Shown here piece by piece: positions 16,708 to 23,908 of a DNA stretch of 37,802 bases; positions within the stretch are counted from its first letter, which is position 1; every line of letters starts with the position of its first letter. A program made the position numbers and the translations under genes. The stretch spans positions 1-37,802 of the forward strand of contig JAJXSZ010000002.1 in the NCBI GenBank assembly GCA_021784255.1. The letters run 5' to 3'. The DNA is from Pseudomonadota bacterium. GTDB taxonomy: Bacteria; Pseudomonadota; Alphaproteobacteria; Acetobacterales; Acetobacteraceae. The notes beneath the pieces are model-generated. The model did not search any database and was not told where the DNA came from. It worked only from the letters and a program-made list of their open reading frames with translations.

Positions 16708-17006
16708 GCCTCTCGCTTGCCACGCTGGGCGCGATCCTCGCGATGATGGCGGCGACCTATGCCTGCCGCGCCGGCGGCTACCTGCTCTTCACCCGCATCC
16801 GCCCGACGCCGTTCCTGCGGTCCGTGCTCGCCTACATCCCGGGCGGGATCTTCATGAGCTATGTGACTCCGGCGCTGGTGCATGGCGGGCTGCCGTCCTG
16901 GATCGGCGCCGCCACCACCATCGCCGCCATGGCGATCACACGCAGCCTCGTCGCCGGCATTTTCCTCGGAACCGCCGCAACCTGGGCGGTCTGGCTGCTG
17001 CGGTGA
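16704..17006 (+). CDS. azlD: AzlD-family branched-chain amino acid exporter subunit
   Basis: A 100-residue protein with three to four hydrophobic helices. The stretch ATYACRAGGYLLFTRIRPTPFLRSVLAYIPGGIF followed by a helix near residues 65-80 (GAATTIAAMAITRSLVAGIFLG) is the AzlD pattern. AzlD is the small partner of AzlC, and both are needed for export. It overlaps azlC by ATGA. Its TGA overlaps the GTG of the following MFS gene. Confidence 0.92.
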   Translation: MSLSLATLGAILAMMAATYACRAGGYLLFTRIRPTPFLRSVLAYIPGGIFMSYVTPALVHGGLPSWIGAATTIAAMAITRSLVAGIFLGTAATWAVWLLR

Positions 17007-18232
17007 GGCGTCGCGCGGCGGGCTCCATGCTGGCCGGGCCGATTCTGGTCGGACTCTGCGCGACGCTCCTCGGCGTGGGCCTGCAGCGCTTCGCCTATTC
17101 GCCGCTGCTGCCGGTGATGGTCACGGCGCGTTGGCTCTCGCCGGGAGCGGCCGGCACGCTCGGCGGCGCCAATTTCGCCGGCTACCTGGTGGGCGCGCTC
17201 GCCGCCGGCTGGACCGGGCGACTGTTCGGCGTGCGGCGCGCGCTGCGCGGCGCGATGGCCGTGGCCGCCCTGTGTTTTCTGCTGTGTGCCCACGACGGCG
17301 GCCTGCTCTGGCTGCTGCCCTGGCGCACGCTCGCGGGCATCGCCGGCGGCACGCTGATGGTGCTGGCGGGGCCTGCGGTGCAGGTCTCGGTGCCGGCGTC
17401 CCTGCGTCCGCGCGCCGGCGGCGTGATGTTCGCGGGCGTGGGCGGCGGCATCGTCATCGGCGCTGCCATCGTGCCGCTGCTGCTGCCCTGCGGCGTCGCG
17501 GCGACCTGGCTGGTGCTGGCCGCGACCGCGGCCGCGCTGACCCTGCTGGCCTGGCGGCACGTGCCGGACGTCGCCGCCCCGCCCGACCCCGGCCTGCCGC
17601 GCCTGTCGCCGGCTGCCTGGCGGCTGATCCTGTCCTATGCCGTCTCCGCGGCCGCGATCACGCCGCATATGCTGTTCTGGCCGGACTACCTCGCGCGCGG
17701 GCTCGGCTATGGTGCCGCCATCGGCGCGTTCGGCTGGTTCGGGTTCGGGCTCGCGGCGATGGTCGGGCCCGCGCTGTTCTCCGGCCTCGCCATCCGTTTC
17801 GGAATCATCACGGCCTACCGTGCCAGCGTCGCCATCCAGGGGCTCGCCGCCTTGTTGCCGGTGCTGCTCCATGGCGTGCCGGTGCTGGTGCTGTCCACGC
17901 TGCTCGCGGGCAGCAGCGCGGTCGGGGCCACCACACTGGTGATCCCCGCCGGGCGCGAGCTTGCCGGCGAGCGCGCGCCCGCGATCTGGCGCCTGGGCAC
18001 GGCCGCATGGGGTGCCGCGCAGACCCTGACAGGCTTCGCGCTGGCCGCGCTGCTCGCCGCCACCGGTTCACACCTGCCGCTCTTCGCCCTCGGTGCTGGC
18101 GCCGGCCTGCTCGCCGCTTTGCTGGTGCCCAAAAATAGGGGCGGCGCCGGGTGGATGGATGGCGCCGCCCCCGAGGTGCCGCGGCCAGCGACCCCGGGGG
18201 GCGGGGCGCCGCGGATTGGGAGGGAATCCTGA
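17003..18232 (+). CDS. YbfB/YjiJ-family MFS transporter
   Basis: About 409 residues with twelve predicted membrane segments. The opening GPILVGLCATLLGVGLQRFAYSPLLPVMV is the hallmark of the YbfB/YjiJ (MFS_4) family, followed by GANFAGYLVGALAAGW and FGVRRALRGAMAVAALC. The second half begins after the hydrophilic loop HVPDVAAPPDPGLPRLSP. The substrate is unknown. I start it at the GTG at 17003 that overlaps the azlD stop (GTGA), which follows the coupling pattern of this string; an ATG at 17027 (MLAGPIL) is the alternative and removes eight residues. The last 30 residues after LLVPKNRGG are low complexity. It could export an amino acid together with AzlCD, but that is only context. Confidence 0.85.
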   Translation: MRRRAAGSMLAGPILVGLCATLLGVGLQRFAYSPLLPVMVTARWLSPGAAGTLGGANFAGYLVGALAAGWTGRLFGVRRALRGAMAVAALCFLLCAHDGGLLWLLPWRTLAGIAGGTLMVLAGPAVQVSVPASLRPRAGGVMFAGVGGGIVIGAAIVPLLLPCGVAATWLVLAATAAALTLLAWRHVPDVAAPPDPGLPRLSPAAWRLILSYAVSAAAITPHMLFWPDYLARGLGYGAAIGAFGWFGFGLAAMVGPALFSGLAIRFGIITAYRASVAIQGLAALLPVLLHGVPVLVLSTLLAGSSAVGATTLVIPAGRELAGERAPAIWRLGTAAWGAAQTLTGFALAALLAATGSHLPLFALGAGAGLLAALLVPKNRGGAGWMDGAAPEVPRPATPGGGAPRIGRES

Positions 18233-18477
18233 AGGCGCTCAGCGCCCTCGCCCTTCGTCTAGCCGGGTGGCGTGATCGAAGCGTGAATGCGCTGAAAACG
18301 TTGCGCCGTGCGAACCGTTGCGGCTGCGCATGCGGTGCATGGGCGGGCTGCGGACAGCGCGCGCCGAGGCCGCGCCGAGGGCATTTTCGCCTGACCGGGG
18401 CCGCGGCGAAGCAACCGGTGGCGCCATGACGGTTTTTCTGGAGCGTTACGGCGTGGTTCTGATATGAAACATCAGCC

Positions 18478-19068
18478 ATGGTCCGCAGGCTATTATTGAA
18501 GTTCGCCTTGCTGGTGCTGCCGGCGCTCCTGACCGCTTGCGCCTTCGGCCCATCGAGAGCGCCGCTGCGGCTTGGCGAAAGCTACCATCCCGGCCTGCAA
18601 TGCGCGCCCTTTGCCAACCAGCTTTCCGGGATCGCGCTGTATGGCGACGCCGGGACCTGGTGGGGCCAGGCCGTGGGACGCTACCGGCGTGGCCACCGCC
18701 CGGAAATCGGCGCCGTGCTGGTGATGGGCCGCCAGCCGCAACTGCCGGACGGGCACGTCGCGGTCGTCTCGCGCCTCATTGATGCCCGCCGCCTCGACGT
18801 GATGCAGGCGAACTGGGAGCCGGGCGTCGTGGACCGCGACCAGCTCGTCGTCGATGTTTCGCCAGGCAATGACTGGACGCAGGTGCGGGTGTGGTGGCCT
18901 CCCGCGCGCAGCATGGGCATCACCACCTACCAGGCCTACGGGTTCATCCTGCCGCCGACGGCGGCGACCCATGCCGAGTTGGCCCGCGCGGTGGAGATCG
19001 CCGCGCGGCTGGGGATGATCACGCTGGGCCGGCCGCCGCCGCGCGCCCGCCTGCTCGCCGGCGGCTGA
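18478..19068 (+). CDS. CHAP-domain lipoprotein, putative peptidoglycan amidase/endopeptidase
   Basis: A 196-residue protein. A basic start MVRRLLLK, hydrophobic core and lipobox L18-T-A-C21 give a lipoprotein signal. Residues about 38-115 look like a CHAP domain (Cys-His-dependent amidohydrolase/peptidase): nucleophile C42 in GLQCAPFANQLSG, the WWGQAVGRYRRG segment, H93 in DGHVAVVSR, and a polar third residue N112 in VMQANW. CHAP enzymes cut peptidoglycan peptide bonds; anchoring by lipid would place it at the periplasmic face of a membrane. Cleavage of this cell's own wall is inferred. It stands alone, with 245 bp upstream that hold no other gene, and is followed 124 bp later by the tatA pair. 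Confidence 0.82.
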   Translation: MVRRLLLKFALLVLPALLTACAFGPSRAPLRLGESYHPGLQCAPFANQLSGIALYGDAGTWWGQAVGRYRRGHRPEIGAVLVMGRQPQLPDGHVAVVSRLIDARRLDVMQANWEPGVVDRDQLVVDVSPGNDWTQVRVWWPPARSMGITTYQAYGFILPPTAATHAELARAVEIAARLGMITLGRPPPRARLLAGG

Positions 19069-19192
19069 ATTCCCGGCCGCGCCGTCGCCGCGGAACCCCG
19101 ATCGTCGCGCTTGCGAAACATGGCTTGCATCGCGCGCGGGGCCGGTCCATGTGACGCGACCAAGGGGATGCCTCCCCTGCTAGGAGGGTACG

Positions 19193-19450
19193 ATGGGTTC
19201 GTTCAGCATCTGGCACTGGATGGTCGTGCTGCTGGTGGTGCTGCTGCTGTTCGGCGGCGGCAAGGTGAGCCACCTGATGGGCGACTTCGCCAAGGGCATC
19301 AAGGCGTTCAAGAAGAACATGGCCGAGGATGACGACGCCTCGATGGAGGCTTCGGCAGCGAAGCCGGCAGGGTCGATCACCAACGCCGCGGCGCCCCAGG
19401 CGGGCGCTCAGAGCGGCGCGCAGACCACCACGCCGGCAAACCAGGGCTAG
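19193..19450 (+). CDS. tatA: TatA-family twin-arginine translocase protein, first of tandem pair
   Basis: An 85-residue TatA. It has the short N-terminal membrane helix (about residues 5-22, IWHWMVVLLVVLLLFG), the hinge FGGGKVSHLMGD and the amphipathic helix AKGIKAFKKNM. An acidic patch EDDD and a disordered Ala/Thr/Gln tail follow. TatA assembles the pore-like path of the Tat system, which moves folded twin-arginine proteins across the inner membrane. AGGAGGG stands about 5 bp before the ATG. No tatB or tatC is adjacent. The next gene is a close copy, so this is a local duplication. It ends in TAG without the palindromic repeat. Confidence 0.92.
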   Translation: MGSFSIWHWMVVLLVVLLLFGGGKVSHLMGDFAKGIKAFKKNMAEDDDASMEASAAKPAGSITNAAAPQAGAQSGAQTTTPANQG

Positions 19451-19550
19451 GGTCCGGGAGCGGGGCCGGCCGATCGGACGCGCGATCGCCCGCCGGGCAG
19501 CGGAGCCGACGTCGGCGACCCCGCACGCCTGTCCTGCCAGGAGGTGACGC

Positions 19551-19901
19551 ATGGATGCCTTCAGCATCTGGCATTGGCTGGTGGTGCTGCTGGTCGTGTT
19601 GCTGCTGTTCGGCGGTGGCAAGGTCAGCGGCCTGATGGGTGACCTCGCCAAGGGCATCAAGGCATTCAAAAAGAACATGGCGGGGGACGACGACGCCTCG
19701 ATCGCAGCCTCGGCGCCCGCACCTGGCGGGTCCGGCGGCAGCAATGCCGGCGGGCAGCCCGGCGCCCCAGCGGCCGGAACGCAGGCGGCCGGAACGCAGG
19801 CGGCCGGAACACAGGCGGCCGGAACACAGGCGGCCGGAACACAGGCGGCCGGAACACAGGCGGCCGGCACTGAGACGGTGACCTCGGTCCGCCACGGCTG
19901 A
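19551..19901 (+). CDS. tatA: TatA-family protein with pentapeptide-repeat tail, second of tandem pair
   Basis: A 116-residue paralogue of the preceding TatA. The first 50 residues are nearly the same (MDAFSIWHWLVVLLVVLLLF, GGGKVSGLMGDLAKGIKAFK), but the cytosolic tail is replaced by Gly/Ser/Ala-rich sequence followed by six perfect AAGTQ pentapeptides and one AAGTE. These come from the 15-bp repeat at 19770-19874. A near-perfect Shine-Dalgarno AGGAGGTGA precedes the ATG. Because the repeat is in frame in whole codons, unit gain or loss would change tail length without frameshift. Whether both paralogues act in translocation, or one works like TatE, cannot be told. Confidence 0.92.
   Translation: MDAFSIWHWLVVLLVVLLLFGGGKVSGLMGDLAKGIKAFKKNMAGDDDASIAASAPAPGGSGGSNAGGQPGAPAAGTQAAGTQAAGTQAAGTQAAGTQAAGTQAAGTETVTSVRHG
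19770..19874 (+). repeat. 15-bp coding minisatellite, seven units, in second tatA
   Basis: Units GCGGCCGGAACGCAG (19770, 19785) and GCGGCCGGAACACAG (19800, 19815, 19830, 19845), then a diverged unit at 19860. The G/A variant splits the array into two blocks, which marks the order of expansion. The array is exactly in codon phase and encodes AAGTQ repeats. Confidence 0.93.
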
Positions 19902-20107
19902 GCGGTGGCGACCGGCCGTCGCGGCCGGGATCCGCAACGCCGCCGCTGCCGGGCGGACGGCCGCGCGTTGGCAGGCGGCCGGTTGTATGAAGCCGACCGG
20001 TGCGCCGCCTCAGTGCAGCGTGGCCTGGTTGCCAGCCCGCTCCCGGCCTGAGCGGGAAGCGACGGCGCCCGCGCGCCTTCCCGGTGCCTTAACCTGCAGG
20101 AGCCAGC

Positions 20108-21058
20108 ATGAAGCATTCGCTCGCCGCCACTCCCGAGACCGTCCGCTGGGGCAGCTTCGACGCTACCTACCGACCGGTCCTCACGGTGGCCTCCGGCGAT
20201 ACCGTGACCGTGGAATGCGTGTCCGGCTCGCCGGAGGTGATGCCGCCGCCCGGCTCCGGCATGGCGGTCCCGCCGGCGCTGGCGGCGATCCATGCCGCCG
20301 ACCTGGTGCGCATCGGCGGGCATATCGTCACCGGACCGATCGCGGTCGACGGCGCGCAGCCGGGCGACGCGCTGGAGATCCGCATCGAGGCGATCGAGCT
20401 CGGCGCCGACTGGGGCTATTGCGGATTCCGGCCGCTTGCCGGCACGCTGCCCGAGGATTTTCCCCAGCGTTTCATGAGCCACATCCCGGTGGACCGCGCG
20501 CGGCGCACCTGCCGGCTGCCCTTTGGTGTGGAGCTGGAACTGGCGCCGTTCTTCGGTGTCATGGGGGTTGCCCCGCCGCCTGCCTGGGGCACCATCTCGA
20601 CGATCCAGCCGCGCGCCCATGGCGGCAATCTCGACAACAAGGAACTGGTCGCCGGCACCACGCTGTTTCTGCCGGTCCATGCGCCGGGCGCGCTGTTCTC
20701 GGTGGGCGATGGGCATGGCGTGCAGGGCGATGGCGAGGTGTGCATCAACGCGCTCGAGATGTGCCTCACCGGCACCTTCACCTTCGTCCTGCACAAGCAG
20801 CAGGGCGCGGCCGCGGTGCTCGCCTATCCACGGGCCGAGACGACGACGCACTGGATCACCATGGGCATGAACGAGGATCTGGACCTCGCCATGAAGCAGG
20901 CGCTGCGCGAGATGATTTCGCTGATCGTCGCACGCTCCAATCTTTCGCGTGAACAGGCCTATCAATTCTGTTCGCTGGCCGTGGACTTCCACGTCACGCA
21001 GACGGTGAACGGCGAAAAGGGCGTGCACGGCATGCTCAGGAAGGGCCTGCTTTTCTAG
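20108..21058 (+). CDS. Acetamidase/formamidase family amidohydrolase
   Basis: A 316-residue protein of the FmdA/AmdA family, which hydrolyses short amides such as formamide or acetamide to ammonia and the acid. Family stretches seen: VASGDTVTVECVSGSPEVMP, HIVTGPIAVDGAQPGDALEI with its PGD turn, RAHGGNLDNKELVAGTTLFL with the acidic/His metal-side residues, SVGDGHGVQGDGEVCINALE and the C-terminal SREQAYQFCSLAVDFHVTQTVN. The metal site is inferred from HGGN-D and GDGHGVQGDGE. The start ATG has CAGGAG upstream. It is a single gene with no urea- or amide-transport neighbours. The stop TAG is the beginning of repeat copy C. Confidence 0.92.
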   Translation: MKHSLAATPETVRWGSFDATYRPVLTVASGDTVTVECVSGSPEVMPPPGSGMAVPPALAAIHAADLVRIGGHIVTGPIAVDGAQPGDALEIRIEAIELGADWGYCGFRPLAGTLPEDFPQRFMSHIPVDRARRTCRLPFGVELELAPFFGVMGVAPPPAWGTISTIQPRAHGGNLDNKELVAGTTLFLPVHAPGALFSVGDGHGVQGDGEVCINALEMCLTGTFTFVLHKQQGAAAVLAYPRAETTTHWITMGMNEDLDLAMKQALREMISLIVARSNLSREQAYQFCSLAVDFHVTQTVNGEKGVHGMLRKGLLF

Positions 21059-21104
21059 AGCCATATCCGACCCGATCGGCTCATCGGACCGGATTTCCCG
21101 CTTC
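21056..21104 (+). repeat. Palindromic interspersed repeat, copy C, fused to amidase TAG stop
   Basis: Starts TAGAGCCATATCCGACCCGA. Arms ATCCGACCCGAT and ATCGGACCGGAT pair with two mismatches around loop CGGCTC. The inner stem is CCGAT/ATCGG as in copy D, against CAGAT/ATCTG in copy A. The outer right arm CCCGCTTCGAGCAA is less regular. It lies between the amidase gene and the gcrA upstream region. Confidence 0.8.
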
Positions 21105-21441
21105 GAGCAACCTGGAACCCACGGCGACCGCTCGGCGATCAGCGGCGGCCGAAGCGGTGCGTCGCGATTGGTGCCTGCTCCCGGCTCGGAGTTTGCGCTG
21201 GCGCACTGGTTCGCGCGGGAGGCGATGGCGGCGGTCCTGGCCAGGGACCGAGCCGGTGACTCAATCTTTTGATTTTCGGGAAAAGCTCCATCCTTATCTC
21301 ATTAGATGCGACAATCCCCAAGGGGTTGGGGTTCCTTTGCTGGTTTTCCACAAGTTTTTGCGCCGCGAGTCGCGAACTTCATTGATTTTGCCAGCCAGTT
21401 CGCTACCGTATCTAGGGGCTTGGTTGTGGGGAGACCACGAG
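21105..21441. promoter_or_regulatory. gcrA upstream region with two GANTC sites, a hairpin and a candidate promoter
   Basis: The amidase-gcrA gap is 383 bp: repeat copy C, about 130 bp of GC-rich filler, then an unusually AT-rich stretch from about 21260. GANTC sites occur as GACTC (21258-21262) and GAGTC (21367-21371). CCCCAA-GGGG-TTGGGG (21316-21331) is a perfect 6-bp-stem hairpin. TTGCCA (21388) and TATCTA (21409) with a 15 bp spacer form a weak candidate promoter about 25 bp before the gcrA ATG. No consensus CtrA box is seen. Confidence 0.4.
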
Positions 21442-21951
21442 ATGGAGTGGAACACGGAGACGATCGAGCGGCTGCGCGGCCTCTGGGCCGAGGGCTACTC
21501 GACGGCGGAGATCGGCCGCCGCATGGGCATCTCGAAGAATGCCGTGGTGGGCAAGGCGCATCGGCTCAGTCTGCCGTCGCGACCATCGCCGATCCGTCGC
21601 GAGCCGGGCGGACGTGGGTCGCGCCCGCCGCAGCCCCGCCGCGTGACCGGCCCGACACTGCCGCCGCTAGCGACTGCGACCGTACCCGCCGCGGCGGAGG
21701 CCAGCGCGCCGACGCCCGTCGAGGCGGTGCTGCGCGAGCCGGTGCTGCGCGAGCCGGTGGTGCGCACCACGCCACGGCCGGCCTGGCGCTCGACGCGTCC
21801 GCTCACCTGCTCCTGGCCGATGGGCGAGCCGGGAACCGCAAGTTTTCACTTTTGCGATGACGATGCGGTGCCGGGAAAGCCATACTGCGAACGCCATGCC
21901 GCGATTGCCTACGTGAAGGTGCGCGACCGGCGCGACGAAGCGGCCGCCTGA
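21442..21951 (+). CDS. gcrA: GcrA cell-cycle transcriptional regulator
   Basis: A 169-residue GcrA. The N-terminal DNA-binding helices are clear: ETIERLRGLWAEGYSTAEIG and RRMGISKNAVVGKAHRLSLP. A Pro/Ala-rich linker with the repeat LREPVLREP follows. The C-terminal domain shows TCSWPMGEPGTASFHFC and GKPYCERHAAIAYVK. In Caulobacter GcrA binds RNA polymerase sigma-70 and activates promoters carrying methylated GANTC, linking chromosome replication and CcrM methylation to gene expression. The ATG at 21442 is the standard start (MEW); the open frame before it crosses the promoter region. The protein marks the organism as alphaproteobacterial. Confidence 0.96.
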   Translation: MEWNTETIERLRGLWAEGYSTAEIGRRMGISKNAVVGKAHRLSLPSRPSPIRREPGGRGSRPPQPRRVTGPTLPPLATATVPAAAEASAPTPVEAVLREPVLREPVVRTTPRPAWRSTRPLTCSWPMGEPGTASFHFCDDDAVPGKPYCERHAAIAYVKVRDRRDEAAA

Positions 21952-21968
21952 GGCGCGTTACCGCTCCG

Positions 21969-21997
21969 TTGCGGTTGCATCGCAAGACCATTATGGT
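21969..21997 (+). promoter_or_regulatory. Candidate promoter of the cold-shock gene
   Basis: TTGCGG (21969-21974), a 17 bp spacer and TATGGT (21992-21997). This is the best sigma-70 match between gcrA and the cold-shock gene. It implies a transcript start near 22004 and a leader of about 190 nt. Confidence 0.4.
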
Positions 21998-22192
21998 TCG
22001 TTGCGCGATGCTGTTGCGTCCGCACCGAAGATGGGCGGCGGCATCGTGAGGCGGGACGCGCATCTGCCGAGCCGGCGGAATGCGCGGCGGAGTTCACGAG
22101 GGCAGCCTGGGGCGTCGGATCTGGCCTTGTGGCCGGTTCGACGGGAGCGACTGAACTCCAGGGGCCTGCAGGCAAGGAGAGGCGGAACGTCA
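21998..22192 (+). promoter_or_regulatory. Long 5' leader of the cold-shock gene
   Basis: About 190 bp between the candidate promoter and the ATG at 22193, without a credible coding frame. Cold-shock mRNAs of the CspA type often have long structured leaders that refold at low temperature. Length and position fit, but no specific thermosensor structure can be shown by eye. AAGGAGAGG lies about 12 bp before the ATG. Confidence 0.35.
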
Positions 22193-22402
22193 ATGCCCAA
22201 CGGCGTCGTCAAATGGTTCAACCCGACCAAAGGTTATGGCTTCATTGCCCCCGATACCGGCGGCAAGGACGTCTTCGTGCACATCAGTGCCGTGCAGAAG
22301 GCCGGGATGCGCACCCTCAACGAAGGTCAGAAGGTTAATTTCGACATCGAGCAACAGCAGAACGGGCGCTCGGCGGCGGTCAACCTCGCTGCCGGCGACT
22401 GA
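22193..22402 (+). CDS. CspA-family cold-shock protein
   Basis: A 69-residue single cold-shock domain. RNP1 is KGYGFI and RNP2 is VFVHIS, within a five-stranded OB fold (NGVVKWFNPTKGYGFIAPD, GQKVNFDIEQQQNGRSAAVN). It binds single-stranded RNA and DNA and acts as an RNA chaperone. The length is that of a typical alphaproteobacterial CspA. Upstream translated sequence is Arg-rich and not conserved-looking, so the ATG at 22193 is the start. A long leader suggests post-transcriptional control. Confidence 0.96.
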   Translation: MPNGVVKWFNPTKGYGFIAPDTGGKDVFVHISAVQKAGMRTLNEGQKVNFDIEQQQNGRSAAVNLAAGD

Positions 22403-22525
22403 CCATCGGATCCGCCCCTCGCTTGCCCGCCTGGAGCGTGGTAAGCTGAATCGAAACGGAGTCGGTGCGGCCGCGGTTCGTTTGGCGCGAATGTCGTGTC
22501 CTCCGGTGGGTTGGACGGTTGGCAG

Positions 22526-23182
22526 ATGAGCGACTTTTCCCGTGCCCGCACGCCGGGTGTACCGCACACGGCGCTCGACGCGGACGATGTACGCGCCGCA
22601 TATCGTCGCTGGGCGCGCGTCTACGACGTGACGTTCGGCGGCATTTCGATGTGGGGCCGCAAGGCCGCGGTGCGCGAGGCCAACCGGCTTCCCGGCACGC
22701 GGGTGCTCGAGATCGGCGTTGGCACCGGCCTCGCGCTGCCGCTCTACCGGCCTGAGAAGCGCGTCACCGGTATCGATCTTTCCGCCGACATGCTGGCGCG
22801 CGCGCGGGTGCGGGCCGCCACGCTCGCGAACGTCGATGCCCTCCTGGAGATGGACGCGGAGGCGACGACCTTCTCGGCCGGCGAATTCGACATTGCCGTG
22901 GGCATGTTCGTGGCCTCCGTGGTGCCGCATCCGCGCCGGCTGGTCGGCGAGTTGCGCCGCATCGTGCGGCCCGGCGGCTACATCCTTTTCGTCAATCATT
23001 TCGCTGCGGAGCGCGGCCCGCGCTGGTGGGCGGAGCGGGCGCTGGCGCCTGCCTCCCGGGCACTGGGCTGGCATCCGGATTTCGCGCCCGCCGCCCTGTT
23101 CGACGCGGACGATCTCGCCGCTGCGCGCTGGCGGGACGTGCCGCCGTTCGGCCTGTTTTCCCTGGCGATCCTGCGCAACTGA
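22526..23182 (+). CDS. pmtA: Phosphatidylethanolamine N-methyltransferase, Rhizobium type
   Basis: A 218-residue class I SAM methyltransferase. Motif I is LEIGVGTGLALPLY, preceded by AYRRWARVYDVTFGG, which is the characteristic PmtA opening. Motif II follows at GIDLSADMLARARVRA, then FDIAVGMFVASVVPHPRRLV and the PmtA-like RPGGYILFVNHFAAERG. The enzyme methylates phosphatidylethanolamine three times to make phosphatidylcholine at the inner membrane. The ATG at 22526 is chosen over a GTG at 22496 because homology begins soon after it; its ribosome site is weak. The 123 bp upstream hold two GANTC sites 11 bp apart (22448, 22459). Confidence 0.88.
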   Translation: MSDFSRARTPGVPHTALDADDVRAAYRRWARVYDVTFGGISMWGRKAAVREANRLPGTRVLEIGVGTGLALPLYRPEKRVTGIDLSADMLARARVRAATLANVDALLEMDAEATTFSAGEFDIAVGMFVASVVPHPRRLVGELRRIVRPGGYILFVNHFAAERGPRWWAERALAPASRALGWHPDFAPAALFDADDLAAARWRDVPPFGLFSLAILRN

Positions 23183-23241
23183 GTCCACGGCGCCCGGGCC
23201 TGTAACTCAGCGCTGAGCCGCCGGTGGCAGGAGGAATGGTG

Positions 23242-23904
23242 ATGCGCCGTTGCCTTTTCGTCGTGCTTTTCGTGCTTCTGCCAGCCGCGGCGTCGGCCGC
23301 TCCGGCGACGATGCTGCACCTCACCCAGAGCGCCACGGTGCTGGTGAAGCCGGATGATTTCGTGGTCGGCTTTGCGGCGCAGGCCGATGCGGCGGATCCG
23401 GCGGCGGCACAGTCGCGGGTGAACGTGCTCGCCGCCGCGGTGCTGGCCGAGGCCGCGAAGGTCAAGGGCGCGCAGGTGGATACCGGCGCCTATGGCGTCT
23501 GGCGGCAGGGCAATCCCGAGATCTGGCACGCGAGCCAGACCATCACCGTGCATGGTCCGGATGCCGCGGCGCTGCTCAGGCTCGCGGGCGGGGCGCAGGC
23601 GCGGGGGGTGACCGTCCAGCAGCTCGGCTGGCGTCTGTCGCGGCCGGCCGAGCAGGCGGCGGAGGAGAAGGCACAGGTCCGCGCGCTCGCGGCGTTGAAG
23701 GCGCGGGCGCAACAGGCGGCGGCCGTCCTCGGCCTGCATCTCGCCTACTTCAAGGAAGTGACACTGGGCCCGCCGCCGGCGCGCCCTGGCCCACGCGTGC
23801 TGATGGCGATGGCAGCCCCCGCGCCCGGCGCCGCGCCGGTCGCCGCGAGCGGGGAGCAGAGCGTGAACCAGAGCGTCACCGCGGTCGCGGTTCTGGAACC
23901 GTAA
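23242..23904 (+). CDS. SIMPL-domain (DUF541-like) exported protein
   Basis: A 220-residue protein. It opens with a signal peptide, MRRCLFVVLFVLLPAAASAA, so it should be exported to the periplasm. The body looks like a SIMPL domain: LHLTQSATVLVKPDDFVVGFAAQAD, then a helix QSRVNVLAAAVLAEAAK, a GAYGVWRQGNPEIWHASQTITVHG strand pair and the helix EKAQVRALAALKARAQQAAAVLGL. The molecular role of most bacterial SIMPL proteins is unclear. Three start codons cluster (23224 GTG, 23236 ATG, 23242 ATG); AGGAGG ends 7 bp before the last one, which also gives the best signal peptide. It ends in TAA, 4 bp from the end of the convergent EamA gene. Confidence 0.75.
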   Translation: MRRCLFVVLFVLLPAAASAAPATMLHLTQSATVLVKPDDFVVGFAAQADAADPAAAQSRVNVLAAAVLAEAAKVKGAQVDTGAYGVWRQGNPEIWHASQTITVHGPDAAALLRLAGGAQARGVTVQQLGWRLSRPAEQAAEEKAQVRALAALKARAQQAAAVLGLHLAYFKEVTLGPPPARPGPRVLMAMAAPAPGAAPVAASGEQSVNQSVTAVAVLEP

Positions 23905-23908
23905 CGGC

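Noticed and set aside
18233..18477. Possible small RNA or gene before the CHAP lipoprotein
   Set aside because: I see no tRNA-like fold, no terminator and no consistent promoter; open frames there are short and Arg-rich.
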